Source: an uncultured Eubacteriales bacterium
Lineage (GTDB): Bacteria; Bacillota; Clostridia; Christensenellales; CAG-314
Assembly (NCBI GenBank): GCA_900546875.1
Contig: URET01000034.1
Location: 1-13,978, forward strand
DNA: 13,978 nt
Direction of reading: 5' to 3'
Under the pieces are notes generated by a model that had not been told where the DNA came from, did not search any database, and saw only the letters and a program-made list of their open reading frames with translations. Positions 8,901 to 13,178 of the stretch are shown piece after piece (positions within the stretch are counted from its first letter, which is position 1; every line of letters begins with the position of its first letter). Position numbers and translations under genes: made by a program.

Positions 8901-9368
8901 ATTAAGGTTGTCGAGGACATCGAGATCACCGAATCTTACTTTAACTGCAACAGCATTCAAGAGCGTTGTATAATTGTAGCTTACACTGTAGTCTATTCCG
9001 CGTTCTCTGAGCTGCTGAAGCGCCGCTTCCTGAGAACTTATAAGAGCGTTATGCAGCTTACGTCCGCTTGCACCGGCCGCCCACGTGCTGAATTCAACAC
9101 TCTCTCCGCTTTCAAGATAACTCGCGGCAACAGAACGATCATCAACAACGATAAAAGCTTCAATAATATCGTTATCCGAATATGTAACCGAGGTATCTAC
9201 GTTTTGCTCGATGTCTTCCATAAATTTACTGGCGGTCAGTTCACTCTCTTTAAAATTGAGAGCAATGCTTCCGCTTTCCTGCGCCTGTTCTTTAGGAGTA
9301 CATGCGCACATTGCCCCCAGCAGCACTAAGGCTACTGTTATTATGAGTAATATTCGATATTTCCTCAT
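2940..9368 (-). CDS. Giant cell-surface S8 subtilase fused to BspA-type leucine-rich repeats
   Basis: The protein has 2142 residues. Residues 5-24 are a signal sequence ending in a lipobox-like MCAC. Residues 65-170 resemble an I9 propeptide. The S8 domain (about 205-700) has the full triad: D217 in AIIDTG, H302 in HGTHVAG, S633 in SGTSMASP, plus oxyanion N400 in SAGND. A PA domain is inserted at about 455-575 (GKIAVVRRGDLSFEEKA). Residues 715-855 match the Fn3-like domain of C5a-peptidase/lactocepin proteases (NGIYVEGYAEL, LSIPYISYYGDW). A second beta-rich stretch reaches 1110, then an acidic EEEEE and Asn/Ser-rich linker. Residues 1150-2045 are LRR_5 repeats of the type VTSIGxxAFxxCxxL. Residues 2119-2138 are hydrophobic, followed by NKRG; no LPxTG motif is present. 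The ATG is preceded by AGGAGG at 9373-9378. The predicted role is an anchored extracellular protease with an adhesive or substrate-binding arm. Its target is unknown. Confidence 0.9.
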   Translation of the reverse strand: MRKYRILLIITVALVLLGAMCACTPKEQAQESGSIALNFKESELTASKFMEDIEQNVDTSVTYSDNDIIEAFIVVDDRSVAASYLESGESVEFSTWAAGASGRKLHNALISSQEAALQQLRERGIDYSVSYNYTTLLNAVAVKVRFGDLDVLDNLNNIIGVSVSQAYTVPEVESVDWEWGEYFNLRENTEDFLFNNHGMINNNTEYTGEGAVIAIIDTGLDYAHSAFNTIPEFTSLNKTDIEPLMPLLLANSSGKYTADDLFINGKLPFGYDYADNDNDVNPFSLDKTQQENTNAASFTLHHGTHVAGIAAGDDDVIRGVAYKAQLAIMKVGSNNDGSIPTTAMYAAFCDSVLLGVDVINMSIGRACGLTRYNDPAQDYMNQVFDLMENLGISLCISAGNDYYSSIGYGEGSAQGYANTTAPDTGTMGAPGSFPETFAVASAENDYYFFGELNGEKMLMSNAADLYDSYRSFFDLLTEKKQTFQFTVVPGLGAPEDYEGIDVNGKIAVVRRGDLSFEEKALNAEAAGAIAIIITDDSGENMRPALPHTCIPTAFTQQGEAMMQAGSGNITFNKEDVIYISSIFSSWGPTIDLDMGIDIMTPGGYILSAFCPTYLESMYMSEWQPPYTPMSGTSMASPNMAGASAVMIMQLKDLYPEMTGNERIDMLYKLAMSTANIVTDTEGTPISPRKQGAGMIDLEAAMNTKAYLEVTGSDKVKLNLGSDLNKDGIYTLRFNLVNRSQEALSYELNVYAMTETALDGKMMQQGHLFEGIDIEFSAVNAAVNGYNITVEAGQTAALKVVIRLNEEHKAYMDDNFANGIYVEGYAELVSLSGDHDLSIPYISYYGDWDALPYLEPTPMDNEPIEYDNTQFYLFHWLFDGFGGYYTYLGFYPWHVMYEPEDTADIKDPAYDQCAVNYDTTLEYLELHLLRSIERLDLKISDSIGNVVYTDDVAYDLPKDYYVGYIYNVNVSYYLNVYDSLLYWANNQIINFEVTVWFNVEKNISTTILYPIFIDYEAPTLVSSELREEEGRTYLDLEIYDNHYLACADLYNLEGNVLGILTPYSIPDKDFVKSSVNGMTIDITDYVGSITQGKLAIELTDYACNQIIYEIDVPYFQEEEEEVNGVNSINSVNNGMSFNSFNSSEEDFVIEDGVLVGYNGEGGEVIIPDGVTSVAANVFKNNKSITKVVFPEGLVSIGNSAFEMASYLTEVKFASTIESIGQKAFKGCMSLESADFEVLENIKSLGAESFVGTGFKELVIPECFGNLEYLGETKSSYHPDILLYTPAFALLLNLEKLTINAVVNISDSFMICPVLKEVDINADIDIGLKSFTGCNALEVLRVNVDITKFGSESAYKDSSYDYTDYGYGEAWADDPMYNYAVYGENEFTLYSSYSSWSFSSAPSLRQVIFAGNVGSIEGFVFNDCPELTEVRFAGSVGYISSAAFNGSPKVSIVLEEGNGKMLLEDGVLYDVDKTRMYMLPNWDYEGVFEVPFSVKELANGQFAGGVSSGGIPLKVTYTLDETTCKYSLSRSGSSSYIEKTSMTGVKLHSDITIIPIDCFRYCAGFETLDYNGAVITKVGSNAFTGTNIEELIFPESVTSIGAMFAQNCPRLVNFELPENLQYLGALRFANCISIKELVLPEIMGSYKLYSGDLSGCESLELVVLHSGYKSIQDEFNNLVNLKKIEGMENIEQISNGAFWYGICYIEEMTFGKNLKYIYDNMMSLDDTGWYRNTSEPCYTLGKLPNLKTLYIEEGSHPYFAVPRPGGRLAIVDVIYSLDFIRSPLEQIIVDENHAEYSSENGIMYNKEKSEVLFIPVNVELEKLELSENVKTIGSGLFNGVTNIKSISMPGVTTVLESAFANSEFESFYAPNLTYIYSGAFQNCQWADQVDLTNVKYIGSYAFAGTNITEAVLPNVEQIDFGAFEGSTLTSVSVGPYLSGDLSRMFLSDSFESLTVDPANPNYSLVNNGIYSNDGVTLYFYQGTESNVILPDGLVRIANNAFINNSFVTDVTFPASLTNIGDKAFFGCENLKNLTFLGNAPMLEGLYIEGAHYPYANFVDVVGTEGIDLNLFRYETASGFDAIIWDMYFTNQSFIPADSNALNVANSANSSVQLSAVFSDKNAVFALPALCALCAAAFVFVNKRG

Positions 9369-9576
9369 ATTGCCTCCTGTATTTTTTTATTTTTTTATTT
9401 TTCGTTCGTATATGCTTACACAACAACGAACATTTGTCTCGCCTTTAAAAGCCATACCTTTGATCTTGCGGCAGAATATCGCAACATGTCTGATGACTGA
9501 TCTTAGTATCTGCCGATTGTTGCCCGTATTTTCCGACATTCCGCGGTATTTGCCCGCGCCGCTTATTGCTCTTTTT

Positions 9577-9675
9577 TCAGCTTCTTCTTCCTTTTCTGAC
9601 TTGCTCAGCTGCATTTTTAGCATAATAGCATGTCTTCAGATACTGTACGATATGCAATGTCAATTCGCCTCTCAT
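9577..9675 (-). CDS. Possible 32-residue small protein or leader peptide
   Basis: ATG at 9675 (minus) opens a 32-codon ORF, beginning MRGELTLHIVQYLKTCYY and ending in VRKGRRS. The sequence AAGGAGGTGAT overlapping the start is complementary to the 3' end of Firmicutes 16S rRNA over 11 bases, an unusually strong Shine-Dalgarno. However, only two bases separate AGGAGG from the ATG, which is short. The product has a hydrophobic/aromatic first half and a basic tail and matches no family I know. It lies between the MarR gene and the protease on the same strand, so it could be a small operon member, a leader peptide or a ribosome standby site. Real expression is uncertain. Confidence 0.3.
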   Translation of the reverse strand: MRGELTLHIVQYLKTCYYAKNAAEQVRKGRRS

Positions 9676-9710
9676 CACCTCCTTAATTTTTTTAACAGTA
9701 CGCCATAGCC

Positions 9711-9732
9711 GCTGAATTTATCTACATTCAGC
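9711..9732 (-). repeat. Perfect inverted repeat downstream of the MarR gene
   Basis: GCTGAAT and ATTCAGC flank an 8-bp loop. It lies about 70 bp past the MarR stop and just before the AAGGAGG of the small ORF. The next minus-strand bases are GGCTATGG, not a T-run, so it is not a simple terminator. It may be an operator or an mRNA hairpin. Confidence 0.5.
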
Positions 9733-9799
9733 AGCCAGCTACTAACATCTATATCCGGTTCGTTTGGGGTACCGCGTGCTTTTACGCCTGTTTGCCGCT

Positions 9800-10339
9800 C
9801 TATACTACATCATAGTCCTGCACGGTGTTCTCATACTTCCTGTCATGCGTCTCGCCTGCATACAGATCAAGCTCAGACCCTATCTTCTCGTAAATTGACG
9901 CCGCATAGCTCAAACTTTCGTTCAGCTTATATATCTCTTCTTCCGTGAGATACCTCTCGTACACCTTCTGAACAAACGCCAAACCTTCACGCAAATACAC
10001 TTCTATCATCTCAGTGCCGCTTTCAGTTATCGTCACGTCTATGTAACGCCTGTTTTCCCGGTTGACCTCTCTCTTTATGTACCCATCGTCTTCAAGCCCC
10101 TTCAGGATCTTGTTCAGATTCGGATAAGAGAACCCGGCTTTATCCGCCAGCTCAGTCACCGTATAACTTCCTCTCCCAGATGAAGCCAGCACCCTGATGA
10201 TGTTACGCTCAGCTACCGTCAGCCTCGTGAACGCCAACCCCTTATGCCACATCAACTTGTGCATCGGTATAAACGCCCGCTCCGCCGAAAGCATCTTCAG
10301 CTTCCCCATGTTTTGATTGATTTCTTCAAATACTGTCAT
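9800..10339 (-). CDS. MarR-family winged-helix transcriptional regulator
   Basis: The protein has 179 residues, slightly longer than the 140-160 typical of MarR because of a polar C-terminal tail. The winged helix-turn-helix covers about 40-115: LTVAERNIIRVLASSGRGSY (helices 1-2), VTELADKAGFS (helix 3), YPNLNKILKGLEDDGYIKRE (recognition helix and beginning of the wing) and NRENRRYIDVTITESG (wing). Flanking helices (5-35 and 115-155) would form the dimer interface. Such proteins are dimeric regulators that release or rearrange on DNA when they bind small ligands. The start at 10339 follows GGGAGGGG. The gene is oriented toward the surface protease and divergent from the SLOG gene, so either or both could be targets. 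Its own leader is about 490 nt. Confidence 0.88.
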   Translation of the reverse strand: MTVFEEINQNMGKLKMLSAERAFIPMHKLMWHKGLAFTRLTVAERNIIRVLASSGRGSYTVTELADKAGFSYPNLNKILKGLEDDGYIKREVNRENRRYIDVTITESGTEMIEVYLREGLAFVQKVYERYLTEEEIYKLNESLSYAASIYEKIGSELDLYAGETHDRKYENTVQDYDVV

Positions 10340-10473
10340 TTGCCCCTCCCGTCACCCGGTACATCGGGCTTTTCCTTCTGACATATCTGCACCTCTTGTA
10401 CTTTCGCCAAACCGGAAATTTGCCGCCGCTTCAAATGATTACCCGCAACGCTCACCTCCGGCTACACACTGCC

Positions 10474-10518
10474 CCGCTTTCACGGACGCCTACGACAACC
10501 ACATATCACCGCAAGCAC
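10474..10518 (-). repeat. Structured leader element, copy A
   Basis: On the minus strand GCTTGCGG (10509-10516) can pair with TCGTAGGC (10488-10495), using three G-U pairs, around a 13-nt loop TGATATGTGGTTG. A hairpin CCGT-GAAA-GCGG with a GNRA loop (10474-10485) follows. It matches copy B at about 36 of 46 positions. Nearly all differences are transitions that keep the pairing. Confidence 0.55.
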
Positions 10519-10681
10519 TTACTACACTTTATATACGTCAGAATGTGCGCCCCTGCTTCTTACAATTATCCCGCATAAAACGCATCCGGTATCTGCAATC
10601 AGCTATAAACGTTAACACACTCCGATATATATCATTTTTCCGGCATCGCCCCGGACCGTCCTTTTACCGACCTCCGCAACA

Positions 10682-10726
10682 CCGCTTTCGCGGGCGCCTA
10701 CGGCAACTGCGGATCACCGTAAGCGC
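10682..10726 (-). repeat. Structured leader element, copy B
   Basis: On the minus strand GCTTACGG (10717-10724) pairs with CCGTAGGC (10696-10703) over eight base pairs with one G-U. The 13-nt loop is TGATCCGCAGTTG. The hairpin CCGC-GAAA-GCGG (10682-10693) follows. Similarity to copy A continues weakly on the 3' side to a CGGAGGT motif. The copies lie 208 bp apart inside the predicted MarR leader. They resemble no riboswitch class I can name and could also be a dispersed REP-like repeat. Confidence 0.55.
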
Positions 10727-10839
10727 ATGCCTCCTGTGGTTTATAATTCCGGACCGGATTACCCACATGACCGTCCGGCAAAACCCGAATAATATAATCG
10801 CATTACTTTATGTAATACTGATACTAGTTTAGTGACTTT

Positions 10840-10868
10840 ATTATACGCCTTAATTTCGATAATGTCAA
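10840..10868 (-). promoter_or_regulatory. Consensus sigma-A promoter reading toward the MarR gene
   Basis: On the minus strand TTGACA (10863-10868) and TATAAT (10840-10845) are both perfect and exactly 17 bp apart. Transcription would begin near 10833 and give an unusually long leader of about 490 nt before the MarR start codon at 10339. That leader contains both structured elements. Confidence 0.8.
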
Positions 10869-11053
10869 CTTTTTTTCGATAAAATCTTTTATGAAATATT
10901 TTACTTTTTTTATTTAGTAAGGTAAATTACTGCCGAGTTATTCGGATTTTTTTATTTTTTCTGATATTTTACGGTTTTTTCTTTTCAAAGTATAATTTAT
11001 TGACGATATTTATTTCACTCTTTGGTCTGGATTGTATTTGAGCTGTTTTTCAA

Positions 11054-11088
11054 TTGACACCCTGTTCAAATTATGATACAATTGTATC
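11054..11088 (+). promoter_or_regulatory. Consensus promoter with palindromic operator, SLOG gene
   Basis: TTGACA (11054-11059), a 17-bp spacer and TACAAT (11077-11082) form a near-perfect sigma-A promoter. A perfect 14-bp palindrome GATACAATTGTATC (11075-11088) covers the -10 box, a position where a dimeric repressor would block RNA polymerase. The divergent MarR protein is a candidate binder, by inference only. Confidence 0.8.
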
Positions 11089-11120
11089 GCAATGAAGTCC
11101 TTTTATCACGGAGGTGTCCT

Positions 11121-11657
11121 TTGGATATATTTTATCAGATAGATTCCGTCATTCTCCCGCAGCGGTTTACTACAGGGTTTACGGGGCCGCGGGCTTTCAA
11201 GCTTTTTAAAGGCGTGGAGGAATGTCCGGAATGCCGTCGTCTTAAAAGGACAATAAGAGAATGCATACTTCTGCTTTACGAGAAAGGCGCCGAAGAATTC
11301 ATCAGTGGAATGGCCACCGGCATAGATACCTTTGCCGCCGAAGCCGTGCTCTCGCTGAAAGCTGAAGGAGTGCCGATAAAACTCACTGCAGCTGTGGCTT
11401 CCCCCTACCAAACCGAAAACTGGAAGGAAAAAGACGTTGCAAGGTTTTACGGCATTTTAAACCATGCCGATCTTCAGATAACAGTCAGCCGCGCCCGAGG
11501 GCCTTCGGCTTATAAAGCAAGGAATGAATATATTGTAAAACACAGCGACGTAATACTTGCGTTCCCTGTCGCAGCGCAACGTGGAGGCACTCTTCAAACT
11601 ATGAACATGGCTCTCAGGCACAATATTCCTCTTCTGATATGTCCTGTTGAAAGCTGA
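11121..11657 (+). CDS. SLOG/DUF1273 (YpsA-like) Rossmann-fold protein
   Basis: The chosen start is TTG at 11121, preceded by CGGAGGTG at 11109-11116. The in-frame ATG at 11073 lies upstream of and against the -10 box and cannot be on this transcript. The product has 178 residues. Signature positions are GFTGPRAFKLF (19-29, usually FTGHRP), GAEEFISGMATGIDTFAAEAVL (56-77), SPYQTENW (94-101), ARNEYIVKHSDVILAF (133-148) and GGTLQTMNMA (155-164). This is the DUF1273 branch of the SLOG superfamily, Rossmann-like folds thought to bind nucleotides or nucleotide-derived ligands. YpsA in Bacillus has been linked to cell division. The usual GHR is GPR, and a CPEC pair sits at 35-38. The gene stands alone, with its own promoter and terminator. 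Its exact function is unknown. Confidence 0.85.
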   Translation: MDIFYQIDSVILPQRFTTGFTGPRAFKLFKGVEECPECRRLKRTIRECILLLYEKGAEEFISGMATGIDTFAAEAVLSLKAEGVPIKLTAAVASPYQTENWKEKDVARFYGILNHADLQITVSRARGPSAYKARNEYIVKHSDVILAFPVAAQRGGTLQTMNMALRHNIPLLICPVES

Positions 11658-11667
11658 ATTTCATGCC

Positions 11668-11701
11668 GTGCGAGCCCGAAAGATCGAAAGCCGGGTCGCA
11701 C
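11668..11701 (+). repeat. Hairpin in the SLOG 3' untranslated region
   Basis: GTGCGA-G-CCCG (11668-11678) pairs with CGGG-TCGCAC (11692-11701), ten pairs with one bulged G. It begins 11 bases past the SLOG stop. There is no T-run, so RNA stability rather than termination is likelier. Confidence 0.45.
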
Positions 11702-11774
11702 ACGGATAAGACCGCATTTGCCCGCATACTGAAAAGCTGCACTTTTTCGGACAGACATGATACTTATTCTCACA

Positions 11775-11799
11775 GCTCCGCCGGGAGCGTTTTTATTTT
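11775..11799 (+). terminator. Intrinsic terminator of the SLOG gene
   Basis: GCTCC (11775-11779) and GGAGC (11784-11788) flank the tetraloop GCCG and are followed by GTTTTTATTTT. It lies about 120 bp past the stop codon and closes a single-gene transcript. Confidence 0.65.
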
Positions 11800-12101
11800 C
11801 AGAACGGACAAATGCAGATGTTCATGCGCTGAAATATCAGGCCGCTGTTATGTGTCGGGACCGACCTTTTTGAGCGTATTTCAGCTTTTTCCCGAAAAAC
11901 CGCGGCTTCATCACTAAAACACGGCATAAAATTCGCCCCTGCAAGGATAGCGGTACCGCAACGCAAAGCTAAAATAACCGTCAGAATAAAAAATAGTATT
12001 TGTTTTTGGGCTATCAAAAAGGAATAAACTGCAAAAGTCATTGTAAATACTGGATTTTTCAGAGATTAAGGTGTTCAAAGCAGCGATGATTTTTGACGAT
12101 T

Positions 12102-12120
12102 TGGTGCTGAAATGGTGCCC
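12102..12120. repeat. 19-bp direct repeat, left copy (possible att scar)
   Basis: TGGTGCTGAAATGGTGCCC differs at one base from the copy at 13319-13337 and itself contains two TGGTGC half-sites. Weaker similarity follows about 25 bp to the right of both copies (GATATGGGAAGATATAGG here, GGTATGAGAAGATACAAG there). Paired motifs of this sort are common at ends of elements moved by tyrosine recombinases. No integrase gene is visible. Confidence 0.55.
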
Positions 12121-12192
12121 GGATTTCTGATAGTGATATAACATGATATGGGAAGATATAGGGAAATAACGTTCATGAAAATAGGAAAACAA

Positions 12193-12221
12193 TAGATAAA
12201 TCTATATATGGATGCTATAAT
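12193..12221 (+). promoter_or_regulatory. Probable promoter of the M24 peptidase gene
   Basis: An extended -10 box TGC-TATAAT (12213-12221) lies 17 bp after TAGATA (12193-12198), which matches the -35 consensus at four of six positions. A ribosome binding site AGGAGA (12252-12257) precedes the ATG at 12266. Confidence 0.55.
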
Positions 12222-12265
12222 CTAAATAAATTAACAAATGGCGGAATGCAGAGGAGATACCTTAT

Positions 12266-12328
12266 ATGACTAATTTAGATATGCAAAATTTGAATAGAGC
12301 AACAATTAAACGTCTTAAAAAAATATAG
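12266..12328 (+). pseudogene. N-terminal fragment of the M24 peptidase gene, cut off by a frameshift
   Basis: ATG at 12266 follows AGGAGA and opens 20 codons, MTNLDMQNLNRATIKRLKKI, then TAG at 12326. The stop comes right after a run of seven A (12317-12323). One more A would read RLKKNIEIG and join MPLSKVRS of the main frame without any gap, giving a normal full-length protein of about 229 residues. The break is therefore a one-base loss in a homopolymer: a real mutation, a sequencing error or a site of transcriptional slippage. Confidence 0.7.
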
Positions 12329-12336
12329 AAATCGGA

Positions 12337-12954
12337 ATGCCTTTGTCAAAGGTAAGAAGTATTTGTGAAAAATTTATGCTTGAAAATGGTGCAGATTCAT
12401 TTTGGTATTGGAATGTTGGAGCGTTTGTGTTTGCAGGCGATGAAACTACTGTTTCTGTATCTGGAAGAGAATACCAGACTTCGAAACGAATTATAGGTAA
12501 CGATGATATTATAACTGTTGATTTAAGTCCTCAGAATAATAATATATGGGGAGACTATGCAAGAACAATAGTTATTGAAAATGGGAAAGTGATTGATGAT
12601 GTAAGAGATATACATAACAACGAATGGAAACAAGGTTTACAAATGGAACAGTATTTGCATCAATCACTAATTGAAAAAGCAACTGCTGATATGACTTTTG
12701 AAGAATTATATTATTATATAAATGACCTTATTTTTAAACACGGTTTTCTGAATTTGGATTTTGCGGGAAACCTAGGACATTCTATTGTACAAAACAAAGA
12801 TGATAGGATTTATATAGAAAAAGGAAATAAAGCAAAATTATCTGAGGTAAAAATGTTTACATTTGAACCGCATATAAGCACTCCTAATTCTAAATACGGA
12901 TATAAAAAGGAAGATATATATTACTTTAAAAAAGGGAAATTAGCAAAACTATAA
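12337..12954 (+). CDS. M24-family metallopeptidase (Xaa-Pro aminopeptidase-like), 5' end displaced by frameshift
   Basis: From ATG 12337 there are 205 residues of a pita-bread-fold M24 domain. All five metal ligands appear present: D62 (IITVDLSPQ), D73 (WGDYARTI), H148 (GNLGHSI), E177 (FTFEPHI) and E192 (KKEDIYYF). The family includes methionine aminopeptidases and proline-specific peptidases; this short single-domain form without an N-terminal creatinase-like domain cannot be assigned a substrate. The true start is probably ATG 12266 in another frame; ATG 12337 has no ribosome binding site of its own. The gene is clearly AT-richer than its neighbours and lies between 19-bp direct repeats, both suggesting horizontal acquisition. 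Confidence 0.8.
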   Translation: MPLSKVRSICEKFMLENGADSFWYWNVGAFVFAGDETTVSVSGREYQTSKRIIGNDDIITVDLSPQNNNIWGDYARTIVIENGKVIDDVRDIHNNEWKQGLQMEQYLHQSLIEKATADMTFEELYYYINDLIFKHGFLNLDFAGNLGHSIVQNKDDRIYIEKGNKAKLSEVKMFTFEPHISTPNSKYGYKKEDIYYFKKGKLAKL

Positions 12955-13038
12955 ATTGCAGTTTGTGCAAGGATTTGGAGTATTCCTAGCAAATGAAAAT
13001 TTCTGATATTGTTGTAAACGGAAATGAGTGATTTTTAC

Positions 13039-13057
13039 GGAAAGGGTACCCCTTTCC
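13039..13057. repeat. Perfect 8-bp hairpin
   Basis: GGAAAGGG and CCCTTTCC flank a three-base loop, about 85 bp past the M24 stop. No T-run follows immediately; the next T-run (ATTTTTTG) is about 15 bp further on. It could act as a weak terminator for the M24 gene or be part of the mobile-element relic. Confidence 0.45.
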
Positions 13058-13178
13058 TATGCTTGCTACGGAATTTTTTGCAAAGAAACAGAAAGGAAAG
13101 GATAAGCTAAATAGATAGTAGCTTGCTTTGAAATGTTACTCAGTTAAAGGGCATTTTGAGGAAAAATGTATAAACACC

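Larger units (their letters stand above)
9369..9799. other. Spacer between protease and MarR genes
   Basis: This 431-bp spacer holds the protease ribosome binding site, an A-rich stretch (T-rich on plus, 9381-9402), the 32-codon ORF described separately and a perfect 7-bp inverted repeat GCTGAAT/ATTCAGC (9711-9732). GTTCGT (9404-9409) and ACGAAC (9426-9431) form a loose inverted repeat that could be an operator. I found no convincing -35/-10 pair on the minus strand. The protease may therefore be read through from the MarR gene, or use an unrecognised promoter. Confidence 0.45.
11658..12265. other. Intergenic zone leading into the accessory island
   Basis: After the SLOG 3' hairpin and terminator nothing codes convincingly. 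Small ORFs (11663-11917 plus, 11914-12192 minus) have no ribosome binding sites and no family motifs, and one crosses the terminator. Base composition turns AT-rich from about 11980. The first 19-bp recombination-like repeat is at 12102-12120 and the promoter of the broken peptidase gene is near 12193-12221. Confidence 0.5.

Noticed and set aside
9427..9440. CGAACATTTGTCTC as a LexA/DinR box near the protease start
   Set aside because: Only the left half CGAAC fits the consensus CGAAC-N4-GTTYG. The right half does not match.
10317..10832. 171-codon plus-strand open frame opposite the MarR leader
   Set aside because: No ribosome binding site or promoter. The translation is a Pro/Arg/His mix typical of a shadow frame, and it lies over the structured repeats and the MarR start.
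11663..11917. 84-codon plus-strand open frame after the SLOG gene
   Set aside because: No ribosome binding site. It runs through the SLOG 3' hairpin and terminator, and shows no domain.
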